64,000 bases of DNA from Streptomyces sp. NBC_01551 (GTDB lineage Bacteria > Actinomycetota > Actinomycetes > Streptomycetales > Streptomycetaceae), in NCBI RefSeq assembly GCF_026339935.1, contig NZ_JAPEPX010000001.1:3052001-3116000 (forward strand), written 5' to 3'. How positions within the stretch are numbered: position 1 is the first letter of the stretch; each line of letters opens with the position of its first letter. A program made the translations under genes and the position numbers. The notes below the pieces were generated by a model, which was given only the letters and a program-made list of their open reading frames with translations, did no database searches and had not been told where the DNA came from. Of the stretch, positions 1 through 9,007 are shown piece by piece.

Positions 1-690
1 CAGCAGCCAGCGGGCCACGTTGTTCTGACCGTGGACGGGCTTGCGGGCGGCGCTGACCTTGCCGCCGCCGTCGGACCAGACGGTGACCTCGGGGGCGAGC
101 AGTTCCATGACGGCGTTCAGGTCCCCGCCCGCGCAGGCGCTCATGAACCGGGCGGTGATCTCCTCGCGCCGTTCGCGGTCGGTGTCGAAGCGGGGGCGGC
201 GGGCCTGGACGTGGTTGCGGGCGCGGTGGGCGATCTGCCGGACCGAGGCCTCGGAGCGGTCGAGGGCGTCGGCGATCTCGGCGTGGGAGTAGCCGAAGAC
301 CTCGCGCAGGACGAAGACGGCGCGTTCCAGGGGGGTCAGGGTTTCCAGGACGACCAGCATGGCGGTCGAGACGCTTTCTGCCAGTTCTCTTTCCTCCGCG
401 ATGTCGGGTGAGGTCAGCAGGGGCTCGGGCAGCCACGGACCGACGTACTCCTCGCGCGTGGCCCGGGCGGAGGTGAGGCGGTTCAGGGACAGGTTCGTCA
501 CGGTGCGCACGAGGTAGGCCCGGGGGTTGCGGACCTCGGAGCGGTCCGCCTTGTGCCAGGCCAGCCAGGCGTCCTGGACGATGTCCTCGGCGTCGGTGAC
601 CGTGCCCAGCATCCGGTAGGCGGTGGCGAACAGGAGCCGGCGGTGCTCCGTGAAGGGGTCGTCCTGCGCTGCGGACTCGCTCGTGATCAT
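1..690 (-). CDS. ECF sigma factor with SnoaL-like C-terminal domain (SigJ/ECF41-like), 3' end outside window
   Basis: I translated this leftward frame from the ATG at 690; it stays open to the window edge, giving 230 residues with no stop. Sigma region 2 is at about residues 12-75 (YRMLGTVTDAEDIVQDAWL, with RNPRAYLVRTVTNLSLNRL). Region 4 is at about 105-160 (LERAVFVLREVFGYSHAEIA, SEASVRQIAHRARNHV). From about residue 175 a SnoaL-like segment begins (ITARFMSACAGGDLNAVMELLAPEV). That architecture is typical of SigJ/ECF41 sigma factors, where the C-terminal domain modulates activity instead of a classical anti-sigma factor. The start overlaps the stop of the small upstream ORF as ATGA, with GGAG 11 bases before it. 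The C-terminus is not visible. Confidence 0.85.
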   Translation of the reverse strand, partial: MITSESAAQDDPFTEHRRLLFATAYRMLGTVTDAEDIVQDAWLAWHKADRSEVRNPRAYLVRTVTNLSLNRLTSARATREEYVGPWLPEPLLTSPDIAEERELAESVSTAMLVVLETLTPLERAVFVLREVFGYSHAEIADALDRSEASVRQIAHRARNHVQARRPRFDTDRERREEITARFMSACAGGDLNAVMELLAPEVTVWSDGGGKVSAARKPVHGQNNVARWLL

Positions 691-827
691 CGACGTATCG
701 TCTCCAGGGGTTGAGGGGCGGGCAAGGCTCCCCCGCCACCACGGGCAGGGTGCGCGGCGCACGGCATGCCGGTATACGGCATGCCGGTGTACCCGGCTTC
801 CGGGACTGCGGCGTGGTGCTCGCTCAT
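687..827 (-). CDS. 46-aa ORF translationally coupled to the ECF sigma factor
   Basis: Unrecognised small protein read leftward from the ATG at 827. A very good ribosome-binding site (AAGGGAG, 7-base spacing) precedes it. Its TGA at 687-689 overlaps the sigma-factor ATG as ATGA, a classic coupling arrangement. The protein contains a direct repeat (YTGMPYTGMP), one Cys, and a Gly/Pro/Ala-rich tail; no known domain or membrane segment is visible. It could be a real small regulator or simply a translated leader that sets sigma-factor expression. Genes beside ECF41 sigma factors usually encode carboxymuconolactone-decarboxylase-type proteins, and this is not one. Confidence 0.5.
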   Translation of the reverse strand: MSEHHAAVPEAGYTGMPYTGMPCAAHPARGGGGALPAPQPLETIRR

Positions 828-1040
828 GACTTCGCTCCCTTGACCGGCGACGACCGGCGACGACCGGCCGCCGGTGCGCGACACCGCCGGCTCGCGGTGT
901 CGTCCACGGGACAATCGGGCAGCCCGGGACGTGACATCCCGGCCCGGTCGGACCCGATCCGACCCCTTGCCACGCGCCGCGCGGCTCCAGTTGAATGCCC
1001 CGACACCCGGGTGATCCGTACGTCTGAGGGGGAAACGACG

Positions 1041-1742
1041 ATGTCCACGGGAGCCGGTTTACCGCCGATGCCGCCCCAGCCGCCGGCGGGCCCGCCGGCG
1101 GCGCCCGCGCCCCCGGCCAGGGGGCGCAGCGCGGAGACGGCGGCCCTCGTCACCGCCGCGACCGGCGTCGTCGGGCTGCTGCTCGGCTTCTTCGGGATCC
1201 CGTCGTTCGTCGCGCCTCCCACCGCGCCCAGCGCGACCAGGACGGTCACCGCGACGGCCACGGCCACGGCCACGGTCACCGCCACCGTGACCGCCGCCCC
1301 GGCGAGCGGCGGCGCCCCGAGCCCCGGCGCCGGCGCCAGTCCCGGGGCCGGCCCCGGCGCCGGCGCCACCGCCAATGAGGTGCCGCTCGGGGACCTCCGG
1401 CCCTACCTGGGCGCCATGGAGCCCGGTTCCGTCGTGATGGGCGGCAAGCGGTTCGACAACGCGCTGCACACGACCTGCCACGACGCCCAATACAGCATCA
1501 ACGAGCGCTACAAGCGCCTCACGGTCACCGTCGGCCTGGACGACGACGCGGTGGCGCACAAGCCGTCCGTGGTCTTCACGGGCGACGGCAAGGGCCTCAA
1601 GACCGTGGCCGCCGAGATCAACCGGCCCCGGGAAGTGACGATCGACGTCACCGGGGTGGCGATCCTGCGGATCTCGATGGAGGGCGTCAACTGCCTCGAC
1701 GGCCACGTCTCGCTCGGCGATCCCGTCCTGCACCGCGACTAG
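1041..1742 (+). CDS. Membrane-anchored NPCBM/NEW2-like domain protein
   Basis: 233-aa protein. I start it at the ATG at 1041, preceded by GAGGGGGAAACGACG, rather than at the far upstream GTG at 711. A Pro/Ala-rich N-terminus precedes one hydrophobic segment (about residues 34-58, TAALVTAATGVVGLLLGFFG). A low-complexity Thr/Ala then Gly/Ala/Pro linker follows (about 65-110). The C-terminal ~120 residues have the pattern of the NPCBM/NEW2 domain: the YSINERYKRLTVTVGLDDDA, VVFTGDGKGL and VTIDVTGVAILRISME motifs. The domain is associated with carbohydrate binding, so a cell-surface sugar-binding role is an inference. It stands alone, divergent from the sigma-factor pair. Confidence 0.7.
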   Translation: MSTGAGLPPMPPQPPAGPPAAPAPPARGRSAETAALVTAATGVVGLLLGFFGIPSFVAPPTAPSATRTVTATATATATVTATVTAAPASGGAPSPGAGASPGAGPGAGATANEVPLGDLRPYLGAMEPGSVVMGGKRFDNALHTTCHDAQYSINERYKRLTVTVGLDDDAVAHKPSVVFTGDGKGLKTVAAEINRPREVTIDVTGVAILRISMEGVNCLDGHVSLGDPVLHRD

Positions 1743-1780
1743 CGGCAACCGGCGCGGGGAGGTCCGCGGAAGGCGACCGC

Positions 1781-1786
1781 TAGGCT
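1781..1786 (+). promoter_or_regulatory. -10 element (TAGGCT) for a leaderless transcript
   Basis: TAGGCT matches the actinobacterial TANNNT -10 consensus and lies six bases before the GTG at 1793. No Shine-Dalgarno sequence sits in front of that codon. This spacing puts the transcription start at or next to the initiation codon. Confidence 0.5.
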
Positions 1787-1792
1787 GCGCGC

Positions 1793-2191
1793 GTGCCCTC
1801 GTACTCGATCGGGCAGGCCGCGGGCCTGCTGGGCGTGAGCCCCGAAACCGTCCGCCGCTGGGCCGATGCCGGGCGGCTGCCCGCACGGCGCGTCGCCGAC
1901 GGGGCCCGGGCCGTGGACGGCGTGGCCCTCGCCGCCTTCGCCAAGGAGCGCGCGGCGGGGCTGCACCCGGTCCCGGACACCGCCGCCGCCACCTCGGTAC
2001 GCAACGCCTTCGCCGGGATCGTCACCTCGGTCCGGCTCGACGAGGTGGCCGCGCAGGTGGAGATCCAGTCGGGGCCGCACCGCGTGGTGTCGGTGGTGAC
2101 GCGGGAGTCGGTGGAGGAACTCGGCATCGCGGTCGGCGTCAGCGTCACGGCCCGCGTGAAGTCCACGGAAGTCCACATCGACGTCCCGTGA
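1793..2191 (+). CDS. HTH (MerR/ModE-like) + TOBE molybdate-binding protein
   Basis: 132-aa protein. The N-terminal ~50 residues form a MerR/excisionase-like winged helix (SIGQAAGLLGVSPETVRRWA). The C-terminal ~70 residues form a single TOBE/Mop fold (RNAFAGIVTSVRLDEVAAQV ... ESVEELGIAVGVSVTARVKS, ending STEV). TOBE/Mop domains bind molybdate or tungstate, so this is probably a small Mo-responsive DNA-binding or storage protein. Its neighbours, a xanthine-dehydrogenase-type molybdoenzyme and a tandem Mop protein, support that. The GTG start has a TAGGCT -10 six bases upstream and looks leaderless. Which genes it controls cannot be seen. Confidence 0.8.
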   Translation: MPSYSIGQAAGLLGVSPETVRRWADAGRLPARRVADGARAVDGVALAAFAKERAAGLHPVPDTAAATSVRNAFAGIVTSVRLDEVAAQVEIQSGPHRVVSVVTRESVEELGIAVGVSVTARVKSTEVHIDVP

Positions 2192-2242
2192 CCCCGGCTC
2201 CCGTTAGGTCCGCCTGCCAGGCGGCCGGCCGCCTGGCAGGGC

Positions 2243-3691
2243 CTAGAGGCAGCGCAGTGCCGCGTACAGGTCCAGCTTGTGTTCCAGGCGGGACAGGTCG
2301 CGGCCCGTGAGGGTCTCCACCCGCTCGATCCGGTAGTGCACGGTGTTCACGTGCAGGTGCAGCGCCTCCGCCGTGCGCGTCCACGAGCAGTTGTGGGCGA
2401 GGAAGACCTCAAGCGTCTCCCGCAGCATCCCGTCCCCGAGCGCGCCCAGCGTCCGCGTCCCGAAGACCGACCGGACCTCCGTCGGCACCCCCGCCAGCAG
2501 CTCCGCGAGGGTGTCCAGCTGCTCGACCCCGCGCACCGGAACCTCGGGGTCCGTCGCCGTCAGGGCGAACCTGGCCTGGGTGAGCGACGCGCGTAGCCCG
2601 TCGAGCCCGGACGCCGGCGAGCCCACGCCCAGCCGCGGTGCGGCGTCCGGGTCGCACGCCTGGAGCAGCGGCCACACCGCGCGCAGCCGGCCCGTCACGT
2701 CGCTCTGCGCGGCCGGGTCCTCGTACAGCAGGGCGGCCGCGTCCCCGACCGCGCACGGCACCTCTCCCAGGTGCCCCAGCGCCTCCGCCAGGGCGTCGCC
2801 CGAGGTGGCGACCAGCAGCCGGTACGGCCCGCCCGACGGCAGCCCGGCCGCGCCGAGGGCCTCCTCCAGCGCTCCCGGATCCGCCGGGCCCTCCCCCGAC
2901 AGCATCCCGATCAGCTCCTGCCCCGCCGCCCGGGCGGCGGCCACCCGGCGCGCCTGCCCGTCGCGGTACTGGGCGAACACCTCGGCGATCTCGTGGAGCA
3001 CCCGCGGCGGCGCCGCGTCCGCGTCCGGAACGTGCAGGTGCCAGGCGTCGTACGGCGAGCTCTCGGCCTCGATGCGCAGCGAGACCCCGCCCCGCACCGA
3101 GCCGGCCCGCTGCGCCGGGATGACCGGCGCGGAGGGCGTACGGGCCACCGTGCGGCCGCTCGCGGTGAGCAGGTAGCACGCCACCCGGCCCAGGTGCGCG
3201 CAGGCGCGGTCCAGCAGCTCGGCCGGGCCCGCCCCGCCCTCCAGGAGCCGGCTCAGCTCGCCGCGCACGTTCTCGGGGAGGGCGAACAGCCGGGTCGGGC
3301 GGCGGATCAGGTCGCCCCACTGGCGCAGGTACACCGCCTCGGTGACGGCGCGGAAGCTGGTCCGCGCGGGCACGGCCACCAGCGGCACCCGGTAGGCGCG
3401 GCAGGCCGCCACCAGCTCGTCGGGGACCTTGCCATGGGTCTCCTCGCCGGCCAGCAGCGCGGTGGCCCCGGCCTGGGCGAGCGCGGAGACGAAACGGTCC
3501 GCCTTCGCGCGGTCGCCGTCCGCCCACCACACCAGGCCGCTCAGGACGAGCTCCCCGGGGCCCAGGAACCGGCCCGGCTCCTCCAGGTCGGTGGCCGTGA
3601 CGCCGTTGACCTCCTGGCCGAGAAGGTCCTCATCGCCCCAGAGCAGGGTGAGGCCGAGGTTGTCGGACTGGAGCAGGTCGAGGACATGCAT
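2243..3691 (-). CDS. PucR-family transcriptional regulator (purine catabolism type)
   Basis: 482 aa from the ATG at 3691, preceded by AAGGAG; the frame stays open further upstream but without conservation-like signals. The N-terminal ~125 residues match the PucR ligand domain (LLQSDNLGLTLLWGDEDLLG, LVLSGLVWW, VPLVAVPARTSFRAVTEAVY). The C-terminal HTH_30 at about 425-480 contains CSWTRTAEALHLHVNTVHYR. PucR regulators activate or repress purine degradation. It is divergent from the xanthine-dehydrogenase-type genes at 3917-7524, and the 225-bp intergenic region probably holds the shared control sites. Control of that operon is inferred from position. Confidence 0.88.
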   Translation of the reverse strand: MHVLDLLQSDNLGLTLLWGDEDLLGQEVNGVTATDLEEPGRFLGPGELVLSGLVWWADGDRAKADRFVSALAQAGATALLAGEETHGKVPDELVAACRAYRVPLVAVPARTSFRAVTEAVYLRQWGDLIRRPTRLFALPENVRGELSRLLEGGAGPAELLDRACAHLGRVACYLLTASGRTVARTPSAPVIPAQRAGSVRGGVSLRIEAESSPYDAWHLHVPDADAAPPRVLHEIAEVFAQYRDGQARRVAAARAAGQELIGMLSGEGPADPGALEEALGAAGLPSGGPYRLLVATSGDALAEALGHLGEVPCAVGDAAALLYEDPAAQSDVTGRLRAVWPLLQACDPDAAPRLGVGSPASGLDGLRASLTQARFALTATDPEVPVRGVEQLDTLAELLAGVPTEVRSVFGTRTLGALGDGMLRETLEVFLAHNCSWTRTAEALHLHVNTVHYRIERVETLTGRDLSRLEHKLDLYAALRCL

Positions 3692-3916
3692 GGCAGGGAC
3701 TCCTTGCGGTGGGTGACAACCCACATTCGCCAGGTGAATACGAGAAGACCCATCGTAAATGCAAGGGCAAGGGCGGACATGGGGCCTTGGTCGATCGTCC
3801 AGGGAGGACCCTCCGGAAGCCGCTTCTTTCCGTGTCCGGCAACAGTCGTCCCGGCCCCGGCCCCGTTGCTTCACTGGTTGAAACGGTCGGCCCACAGGAC
3901 GGGAAGGTGGCGTGAA

Positions 3917-4744
3917 TTGGATCTCAACACGGTGCTCGACGTACGCGACGCGCGCCGCCGCGAACCCTGGCGTCCCGGCGACGCCTGGCTCGGCGGCGGC
4001 ACGTACCTCTTCTCCGAGCCGCAGCCGCACATCCGCCGCCTGATCGACCTGTCCGGGATGGGCTGGCCGCCGCTGGCCTGGCAGCCCGACGGCTCCCTCG
4101 ACATCGCCGCCACCTGCACCATCACCGAGCTGTCCCGGTTCGGCCGGAAGCTGCCCGCCACCGCGGCCCCGCTCATCGAGCAGTGCTGCCGGGCCTTCCT
4201 GGCCAGCTTCAAGATCTGGAACATGGCGACCGTCGGCGGCAACCTCTGCAACGGCCTCCCCGCCGGCCCGATGGTCTCCCTCACCGCCGCTCTGGACGGC
4301 ACCTGCCTGCTCCAGGGCCAGGACGGCTCCACCCGCCGCCTGCCCGTCACCGACTTCGTCCTCGGCGCGGGCGTCAAGGACCTGCGCGAGGGCGACCTGC
4401 TGCGCTCCGTCCGCATCCCCGCCCGCGCCCTGGCCTGCCGTACGGCCTTCCGGCAGGCCTCGCTCTACGGACTCGGGCGCTCCGGCGCGCTGATCATCGG
4501 CGCCTGCGATCCCCAGGACGGCTCCTTCGCGCTGACCGTCTCCGCCGCCACGACCCGCCCCTTCCGCTTCTGGTTCGCCCTGCCGCCCACCGCCGCCGAG
4601 CTGCGCGCGGTGATCGACGACACCGTCCGGCCCGGCGAGTGGTACGACGACATCCACGGACTGCCCGCCTGGCGGCGCCACATGGCCCTGCTCCTGGCTG
4701 AGGAGATCCGCCGCGAACTCACGCTGGAGGAGGTTGCCCGATGA
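3917..4744 (+). CDS. FAD-binding subunit of xanthine dehydrogenase-type molybdoenzyme
   Basis: 275 aa. I choose the TTG at 3917 ([18 protein letters not shown]), with AAGGTGG seven bases upstream. The protein has the CO-dehydrogenase-flavoprotein fold. The FAD-binding motifs are [11 protein letters not shown] (PP-loop) and [20 protein letters not shown] (the T-G-G-N loop), followed by the C-terminal CODH_FAD_C domain (about 175-270). It passes electrons from the Fe-S clusters to NAD+ or O2. The stop overlaps the next ATG as ATGA, so the two subunits are translationally coupled. This chain holds only the flavin domain; the other two cofactor domains are fused in the next gene. Confidence 0.88.
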   Translation: MDLNTVLDVRDARRREPWRPGDAWLGGGTYLFSEPQPHIRRLIDLSGMGWPPLAWQPDGSLDIAATCTITELSRFGRKLPATAAPLIEQCCRAFLASFKIWNMATVGGNLCNGLPAGPMVSLTAALDGTCLLQGQDGSTRRLPVTDFVLGAGVKDLREGDLLRSVRIPARALACRTAFRQASLYGLGRSGALIIGACDPQDGSFALTVSAATTRPFRFWFALPPTAAELRAVIDDTVRPGEWYDDIHGLPAWRRHMALLLAEEIRRELTLEEVAR

Positions 4745-7524
4745 GCTACGAGATCGAGATCAACAAGGAGCGTTTCGACACCGAGCCCCGGGCCGGCCAG
4801 TGCCTGCGCACCTACCTGCGCGAGCGCGGCTGGTTCGGTGTGAAGAAGGGCTGCGACCAGGGCGACTGCGGGGCCTGCACCGTCCACGTCGACGGGCAGC
4901 CGGTGCACAGCTGCCTCTACCCCGCCGTCCGCGCCGAGGGCCGCTCCGTCACCACCGTCGAGGGCCTCGCCAAGGAGGGCGGCGAACTCCACCCCGCCCA
5001 GCAGCAGTTCCTCGACGCCCAGGGCTTCCAGTGCGGATTCTGCACGGCCGGGTTCCTGATGACCACCGCCGCGCTCCAGGCGGAGCGGGGCACCGCCCAC
5101 GACGACGGCAAGCTCGACGACCTCCCGCGCGCCTTCAAGGGCAACATCTGCCGCTGTACGGGCTACCGCGCCATCGAGGACGCCGTCCGCGGGGTCAAGC
5201 ACACCGAGCGCCCCGAGGCCGGCCAGGCCGTCGGCAAGTCGCTCGGCGCCCCCGCCGGGCCCCTCGTCGTCACCGGCACCGCCCGCTACACCTTCGACGT
5301 CGAGGTGCCCGGGCTCCTCCACATGAAGCTGCTTCGCTCCCCGCACCCGCACGCCCGCATCGTCGACATCGACACCAGGGACGCGCTCCAGGTCCCGGGC
5401 GTGCACGCCGTCCTCACCCACCACGACGCCCCCGACCGGCTGTACTCGTCCGCCCGCCACGAGCACCCCACCGAGGACCCGATGGACACCCGTGTCCTGG
5501 ACGACGTGGTCCGCTTCGTCGGCCAGCGCGTGGCGGCCGTCGTCGCCGACAGCGAGCAGGCGGCCGAGGAGGGCTGCCGCCGCGTGGTGGTCACGTACGA
5601 GGAACTCCCGTACGTCATCGACCCGGAGGAGGCGATGCTGCCGGGCGCGCCCGTCCTCCACCCCAAGGGCCCCGAGTCGGGCATCTTCCGCGCCGAGAAC
5701 AACGTGTGCGGCGAGGTGCACGGCACGATCGGCGACATGGAGCAGGGCTACGCGCAGGCGGACGTCGTCTACGAGGAGACCTTCCAGACCCAGCGCGTGC
5801 AGCACGCCAGCCTGGAGACCCACGGCAGCGTCGCGTACTTCGAACCCAAGGAGGAGGGCGAGGGCGAGCGCGTCACCGTCCGCTCCTCCACCCAGGCCCC
5901 GTTCCTGACCCGGCGGGCGCTGTGCGCGCTCTACGACCTGAACGAGGACGAGGTCCGCGTCGTCGCGGGCCGCGTGGGCGGCGGGTTCGGCGGCAAGCAG
6001 GAGATGCTGACCGAGGACATCGTGGTCCTCGCCGCCCTGAAGCTGCGGCGCCCGGTGAAACTCGAATTCACCCGGGCCGAGCAGTTCTACGGTGCCACCA
6101 CCCGCCACCCGTTCAAGATCACGATCAAGGTCGGCGCCAAGGCCGACGGCACCCTCACCGCGCTGCGCATCCGCGTGCTCTCCAATACCGGCGCCTACGG
6201 CAACCACGGCCCGGCGGTCATGTTCCACAGCGTCGGCGAGTCCTTCGCCGTCTACAAAGCGCCGAACAAGGAGGTCGAGGCGTACTCGGTCTACACCAAC
6301 GGCGTGCCGGCCGGCGCCTTCCGCGGCTACGGCCTCGGCCAGGTCCTCTTCGCCCTCGAATCGGTGATGGACGAGCTCGCCGTCAAGCTCGGCATGGACC
6401 CGCTCGTGCTGCGCGAGAAGAACGTCATCGGCGCTGGCGACCACATGGTGACCCCGATCGGCCACGAGGAGGACCTGTTCATCGCCTCGTACGGGATGAA
6501 GCAGTGCATGGACGTCGTCCGCAAGGCCATCGCAGAGGACCGCAGCCACGAGGACGTTCCCGAGGGCTGGCTCACCGGGACGGGATCGGCCGTCGCCATG
6601 ATCGCGACCGGCCCGCCGGGCGGCCACTTCGCCGACGCCCGGGTCAGCCTGCTGCGCGACGGCACGTACGACATCGCGGTCGGCACGGCGGAGTTCGGCA
6701 ACGGCACCACCACCGTCCACAAACAGATCACCGCAGGCGCGCTGAACACCACGGTCGACCGGATCGCGGTCCGCCAGTCGGACACCGACGTCGTCCGCCA
6801 CGACACCGGCGCCTTCGGCTCCGCCGGCACGGTGGTGGCGGGCAAGGCGGTGCTGCTGGCGGCCAACTCGCTCGCCGAGCGCCTGCAGACCTTCGCCGCC
6901 CGGCACACGGGCGTCGCCCGGCACCTGTGCAAGCTGGAGGCCGAGTCCTTCGACTGCGCGGGCCGGATCGTCACCCTGAAGGAGCTGTACGAGGCCGCGT
7001 ACGACAAGGGCAAGCCGGAGGAGCTGGCGGCGGACGGCCACTGGGGCGGTTCACCGCGCTCGGTCGCCTTCAACGCCCAGTGGTTCCGGCTGGCGGTCGA
7101 CCCGGACACGGGCGAGATGAGGATCCTGCGCAGCGTGCACGCGGCTGACGCGGGCAAGGTCATGAACCCGATGCAGTGCCGGGGCCAGGTGGAGGGCGGC
7201 GTGGCCCAGGCGCTGGGCGCGACCCTGTTCGAGACGGTACGGGTGGACGAGCGCGGCGAAGTGACCACGGCGGCCTTCCGGCGCTACCGGCTGCCGCAGT
7301 ACGCGGACGTCCCGCGTACGGAGGTCCACTTCATGGAGACCTCGGACGCGATCGGGCCGCTCGGCGCCAAGTCCATGAGCGAGAGCCCCTTCAATCCGGT
7401 GGCGCCGGCCTTCGCCAATGCCCTGCGGGACGCGACGGGGGTCCGGTTCACGCAGATGCCGGTGACACGCGACGTGGTGTGGCAGAAGATCTCGCAGAAT
7501 CTGCCAGGCGCGAGCACCACTTAG
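4741..7524 (+). CDS. Xanthine dehydrogenase-type subunit: fused [2Fe-2S] and molybdopterin domains
   Basis: 927 aa. Residues 1-165 form the ferredoxin part. The plant-type cluster Cys are C38, C43, C46 and C58 ([16 protein letters not shown]); the second cluster is CGFC near residue 98 and NICRCTGYR near 136. From about 170 the Mo-bis-domain follows: [34 protein letters not shown] and [10 protein letters not shown]. Enzymes of this family hydroxylate purines or aldehydes using Mo-pterin, Fe-S and FAD. The usual three-subunit arrangement is reduced to two chains. The divergent PucR gene makes xanthine or hypoxanthine the likeliest substrate, though sequence alone does not exclude an aldehyde or N-heterocycle substrate. 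Confidence 0.85.
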   Translation: MSYEIEINKERFDTEPRAGQCLRTYLRERGWFGVKKGCDQGDCGACTVHVDGQPVHSCLYPAVRAEGRSVTTVEGLAKEGGELHPAQQQFLDAQGFQCGFCTAGFLMTTAALQAERGTAHDDGKLDDLPRAFKGNICRCTGYRAIEDAVRGVKHTERPEAGQAVGKSLGAPAGPLVVTGTARYTFDVEVPGLLHMKLLRSPHPHARIVDIDTRDALQVPGVHAVLTHHDAPDRLYSSARHEHPTEDPMDTRVLDDVVRFVGQRVAAVVADSEQAAEEGCRRVVVTYEELPYVIDPEEAMLPGAPVLHPKGPESGIFRAENNVCGEVHGTIGDMEQGYAQADVVYEETFQTQRVQHASLETHGSVAYFEPKEEGEGERVTVRSSTQAPFLTRRALCALYDLNEDEVRVVAGRVGGGFGGKQEMLTEDIVVLAALKLRRPVKLEFTRAEQFYGATTRHPFKITIKVGAKADGTLTALRIRVLSNTGAYGNHGPAVMFHSVGESFAVYKAPNKEVEAYSVYTNGVPAGAFRGYGLGQVLFALESVMDELAVKLGMDPLVLREKNVIGAGDHMVTPIGHEEDLFIASYGMKQCMDVVRKAIAEDRSHEDVPEGWLTGTGSAVAMIATGPPGGHFADARVSLLRDGTYDIAVGTAEFGNGTTTVHKQITAGALNTTVDRIAVRQSDTDVVRHDTGAFGSAGTVVAGKAVLLAANSLAERLQTFAARHTGVARHLCKLEAESFDCAGRIVTLKELYEAAYDKGKPEELAADGHWGGSPRSVAFNAQWFRLAVDPDTGEMRILRSVHAADAGKVMNPMQCRGQVEGGVAQALGATLFETVRVDERGEVTTAAFRRYRLPQYADVPRTEVHFMETSDAIGPLGAKSMSESPFNPVAPAFANALRDATGVRFTQMPVTRDVVWQKISQNLPGASTT

Positions 7525-7577
7525 AGACACAGTTGCGGCTCACATCAAGCCATCGACCTTGCAGATGAGGTTCCGGA

Positions 7578-8051
7578 ATGCGCAGTCCCGGGCATGACTT
7601 CCCCATGGCCAAACTCATGCTGCACGGAGACCTGGACCACCCGGCGACCCTGAGCGTCGCGGATCTGCGGGAATGGGCACAGCACCGGGCCGAGGTCACG
7701 TTCGACTGCGCGACGAACGGCCCGCAGCACCACGTGTTCGAGGGCCCGTTGCTCCGCGACGTCGTCGCGCACGCGGGCCCGGCCTTCGACCCGCGGCGCC
7801 GCAAGGACCGCAGCCGGTTCCTGATCGCGGTCAGCGGCGGGGACGGGCACCACACGGTGATCTCCTGGGCCGAGCTGGACGCCGACTTCGGCGACAGCCC
7901 GGTGCTGCTGGCGACCCGCCTCGACGGGGAGGACCTCGACGAGGCGGGCAGCCAGCTGGTGGTCCCCTCGGACCGGTGCGGGGCGCGCTACGTCAGCGCG
8001 GTCACGCACGTGTGGTTCGGCGCGCTGTCCCCGCCGAGCCTGGGCCTGTAG
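7578..8051 (+). CDS. Small sulfite-oxidase-type Moco-domain protein
   Basis: 157 aa with the oxidoreductase molybdopterin-binding fold of the sulfite-oxidase family, minimal version. Visible features are LMLHGDLDHPATLSVADLRE, VTFDCATNGPQHHVFEGPLL and a final YVSAVTHVWFG. A Cys lies in the FDCATNG motif, the place where the family's Mo-ligating Cys is found. The ATG at 7578 has GAGG seven bases upstream; the ATG at 7605 (MAKLMLHGDL) is an alternative with no obvious ribosome-binding site. It follows the molybdoenzyme by 53 bp and could be co-transcribed. Its substrate is unknown. Confidence 0.75.
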   Translation: MRSPGHDFPMAKLMLHGDLDHPATLSVADLREWAQHRAEVTFDCATNGPQHHVFEGPLLRDVVAHAGPAFDPRRRKDRSRFLIAVSGGDGHHTVISWAELDADFGDSPVLLATRLDGEDLDEAGSQLVVPSDRCGARYVSAVTHVWFGALSPPSLGL

Positions 8052-8110
8052 CCGGGGCTGCCCTGTGCCGGGGCTGCCTTGTGGCCGGGGCTGGCCTGTG
8101 GCCGGGGCCC
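8051..8110. repeat. 17-bp tandem repeat (GCCGGGGCTGCCTTGTG-like), about 3.5 copies
   Basis: Units start at 8051, 8067, 8084 and 8101 with small variations (GCCGGGGCTGSCYTGTG). The array fills the gap between the convergent Moco-domain gene and the Mop gene. No function is evident. Confidence 0.8.
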
Positions 8111-8530
8111 TCACACGGTCGCGAGCGACACCTCGGTCGACTTGATCAGCGCGACGACGGAGGAGCCGGCGGCCAGGCCGAGCGCCTCGACGGCGTCGTT
8201 GGTGATGGCGGCGGTCAGCCCGCCGCCGTTCACGTCGACCTTGACGGACGCCATGGCGCCGCCGGAGGCGATGTCGGCGACGGTGCCGGCGATCTGGTTG
8301 CGGATGCTGATCCCGTCGACGGCGGTGGTGGCGAGGGCCACCTCGGTGGCCTTGACCAGCGCCTTGACCGCAGTGCCCTCGGTGATGCCGAGGTCCTTGA
8401 CGGCGTCGGTGGTGATGGCGGCGATGATGTCCTGGCCGCCCTCCAGCCGGACCTTGACCGTCGTCATCGCCTCACCGCTGGTGACGGCGGTGACGGTGCC
8501 GGCGATCTGGTTGCGGATGCTCAGGCTCAT
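8111..8530 (-). CDS. Tandem Mop (TOBE) molybdate-binding protein, molbindin-like
   Basis: 139 aa made of two nearly identical Mop domains (about 1-68 and 72-139). Each runs SIRNQIAGTV ... TTDAVKDLGI or TNDAVEALGL, then VKALVKATEVALAT or VVALIKSTEVSLAT. No HTH or ATPase is attached. Stand-alone Mop proteins bind and store molybdate or tungstate oxyanions in the cytoplasm, so a metal-buffer role next to molybdoenzymes is reasonable. It is convergent with the Moco-domain gene. Confidence 0.88.
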   Translation of the reverse strand: MSLSIRNQIAGTVTAVTSGEAMTTVKVRLEGGQDIIAAITTDAVKDLGITEGTAVKALVKATEVALATTAVDGISIRNQIAGTVADIASGGAMASVKVDVNGGGLTAAITNDAVEALGLAAGSSVVALIKSTEVSLATV

Positions 8531-9007
8531 GAGTGGTTCGACCTCTTACCTAGGCGCGTGGTCCGGTCCGGAGGGACCGCACAAGATCGACCGCAAACAC
8601 CCCCGCGCCGCCGCGCGTTCGCCCCCTCGCATCCGCCATCCGAATCCACCCGACCGGCTCGCCCCTGCGGTGGAACCGGGCCAACGCCCCGCTGCCGCGT
8701 ACGCCACGAAGCCCGCCCGGGCCCGGGTCGTGCGTCAGGGGGTCCCGGCGAAGGGGGACCCCCTCGGGTTAGACCCTTCTTTTTGCTTCGCAGTACCGGG
8801 AGAAACAACCCGCCCTACCCCTCCAGCCTCCCCCGGCGGCGCGGCGAGGGGCTGGTCACTCACACGGGCAACTGCCCCAACTCGACTGGATTTCGGGATG
8901 GTTGCCGGGCATATGCTCGCCGCGACATCTCCAGAAACAGGACGGCCCCCGGCCGGGACAGCGAATCCCGATCGAGGGCCTGACCACGAGAAGGCAACAA
9001 CTTCCCG
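8531..9007. other. 477-bp gene-poor leader upstream of the HTH gene
   Basis: I see no convincing gene here. It holds a hairpin (GGGGGTCCC, 8738-8746, pairing with 8755-8763). A short GGGTtagACCC hairpin followed by TTCTTTTT (8767-8784) resembles an intrinsic terminator inside a long leader. It also carries TTAGAC (8769-8774) followed by CTTCGCAGTACCGG (8786-8799), a pair that recurs at 20407-20434. Confidence 0.5.

Noticed and set aside
711..1742. Longer start for the NPCBM-like protein
   Set aside because: The upstream 110 codons lack protein-like composition and overlap the divergent promoter; the ATG at 1041 has a ribosome-binding site.
3692..4681. N-terminal extension of the PucR gene through the opposite FAD subunit
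   Set aside because: The PucR domain begins at the ATG at 3691 with AAGGAG; the extension is antisense to a clear gene.
4465..7041. 858-codon leftward ORF opposite the molybdoenzyme
   Set aside because: Shadow of a GC-rich gene: all cofactor motifs are on the plus strand.
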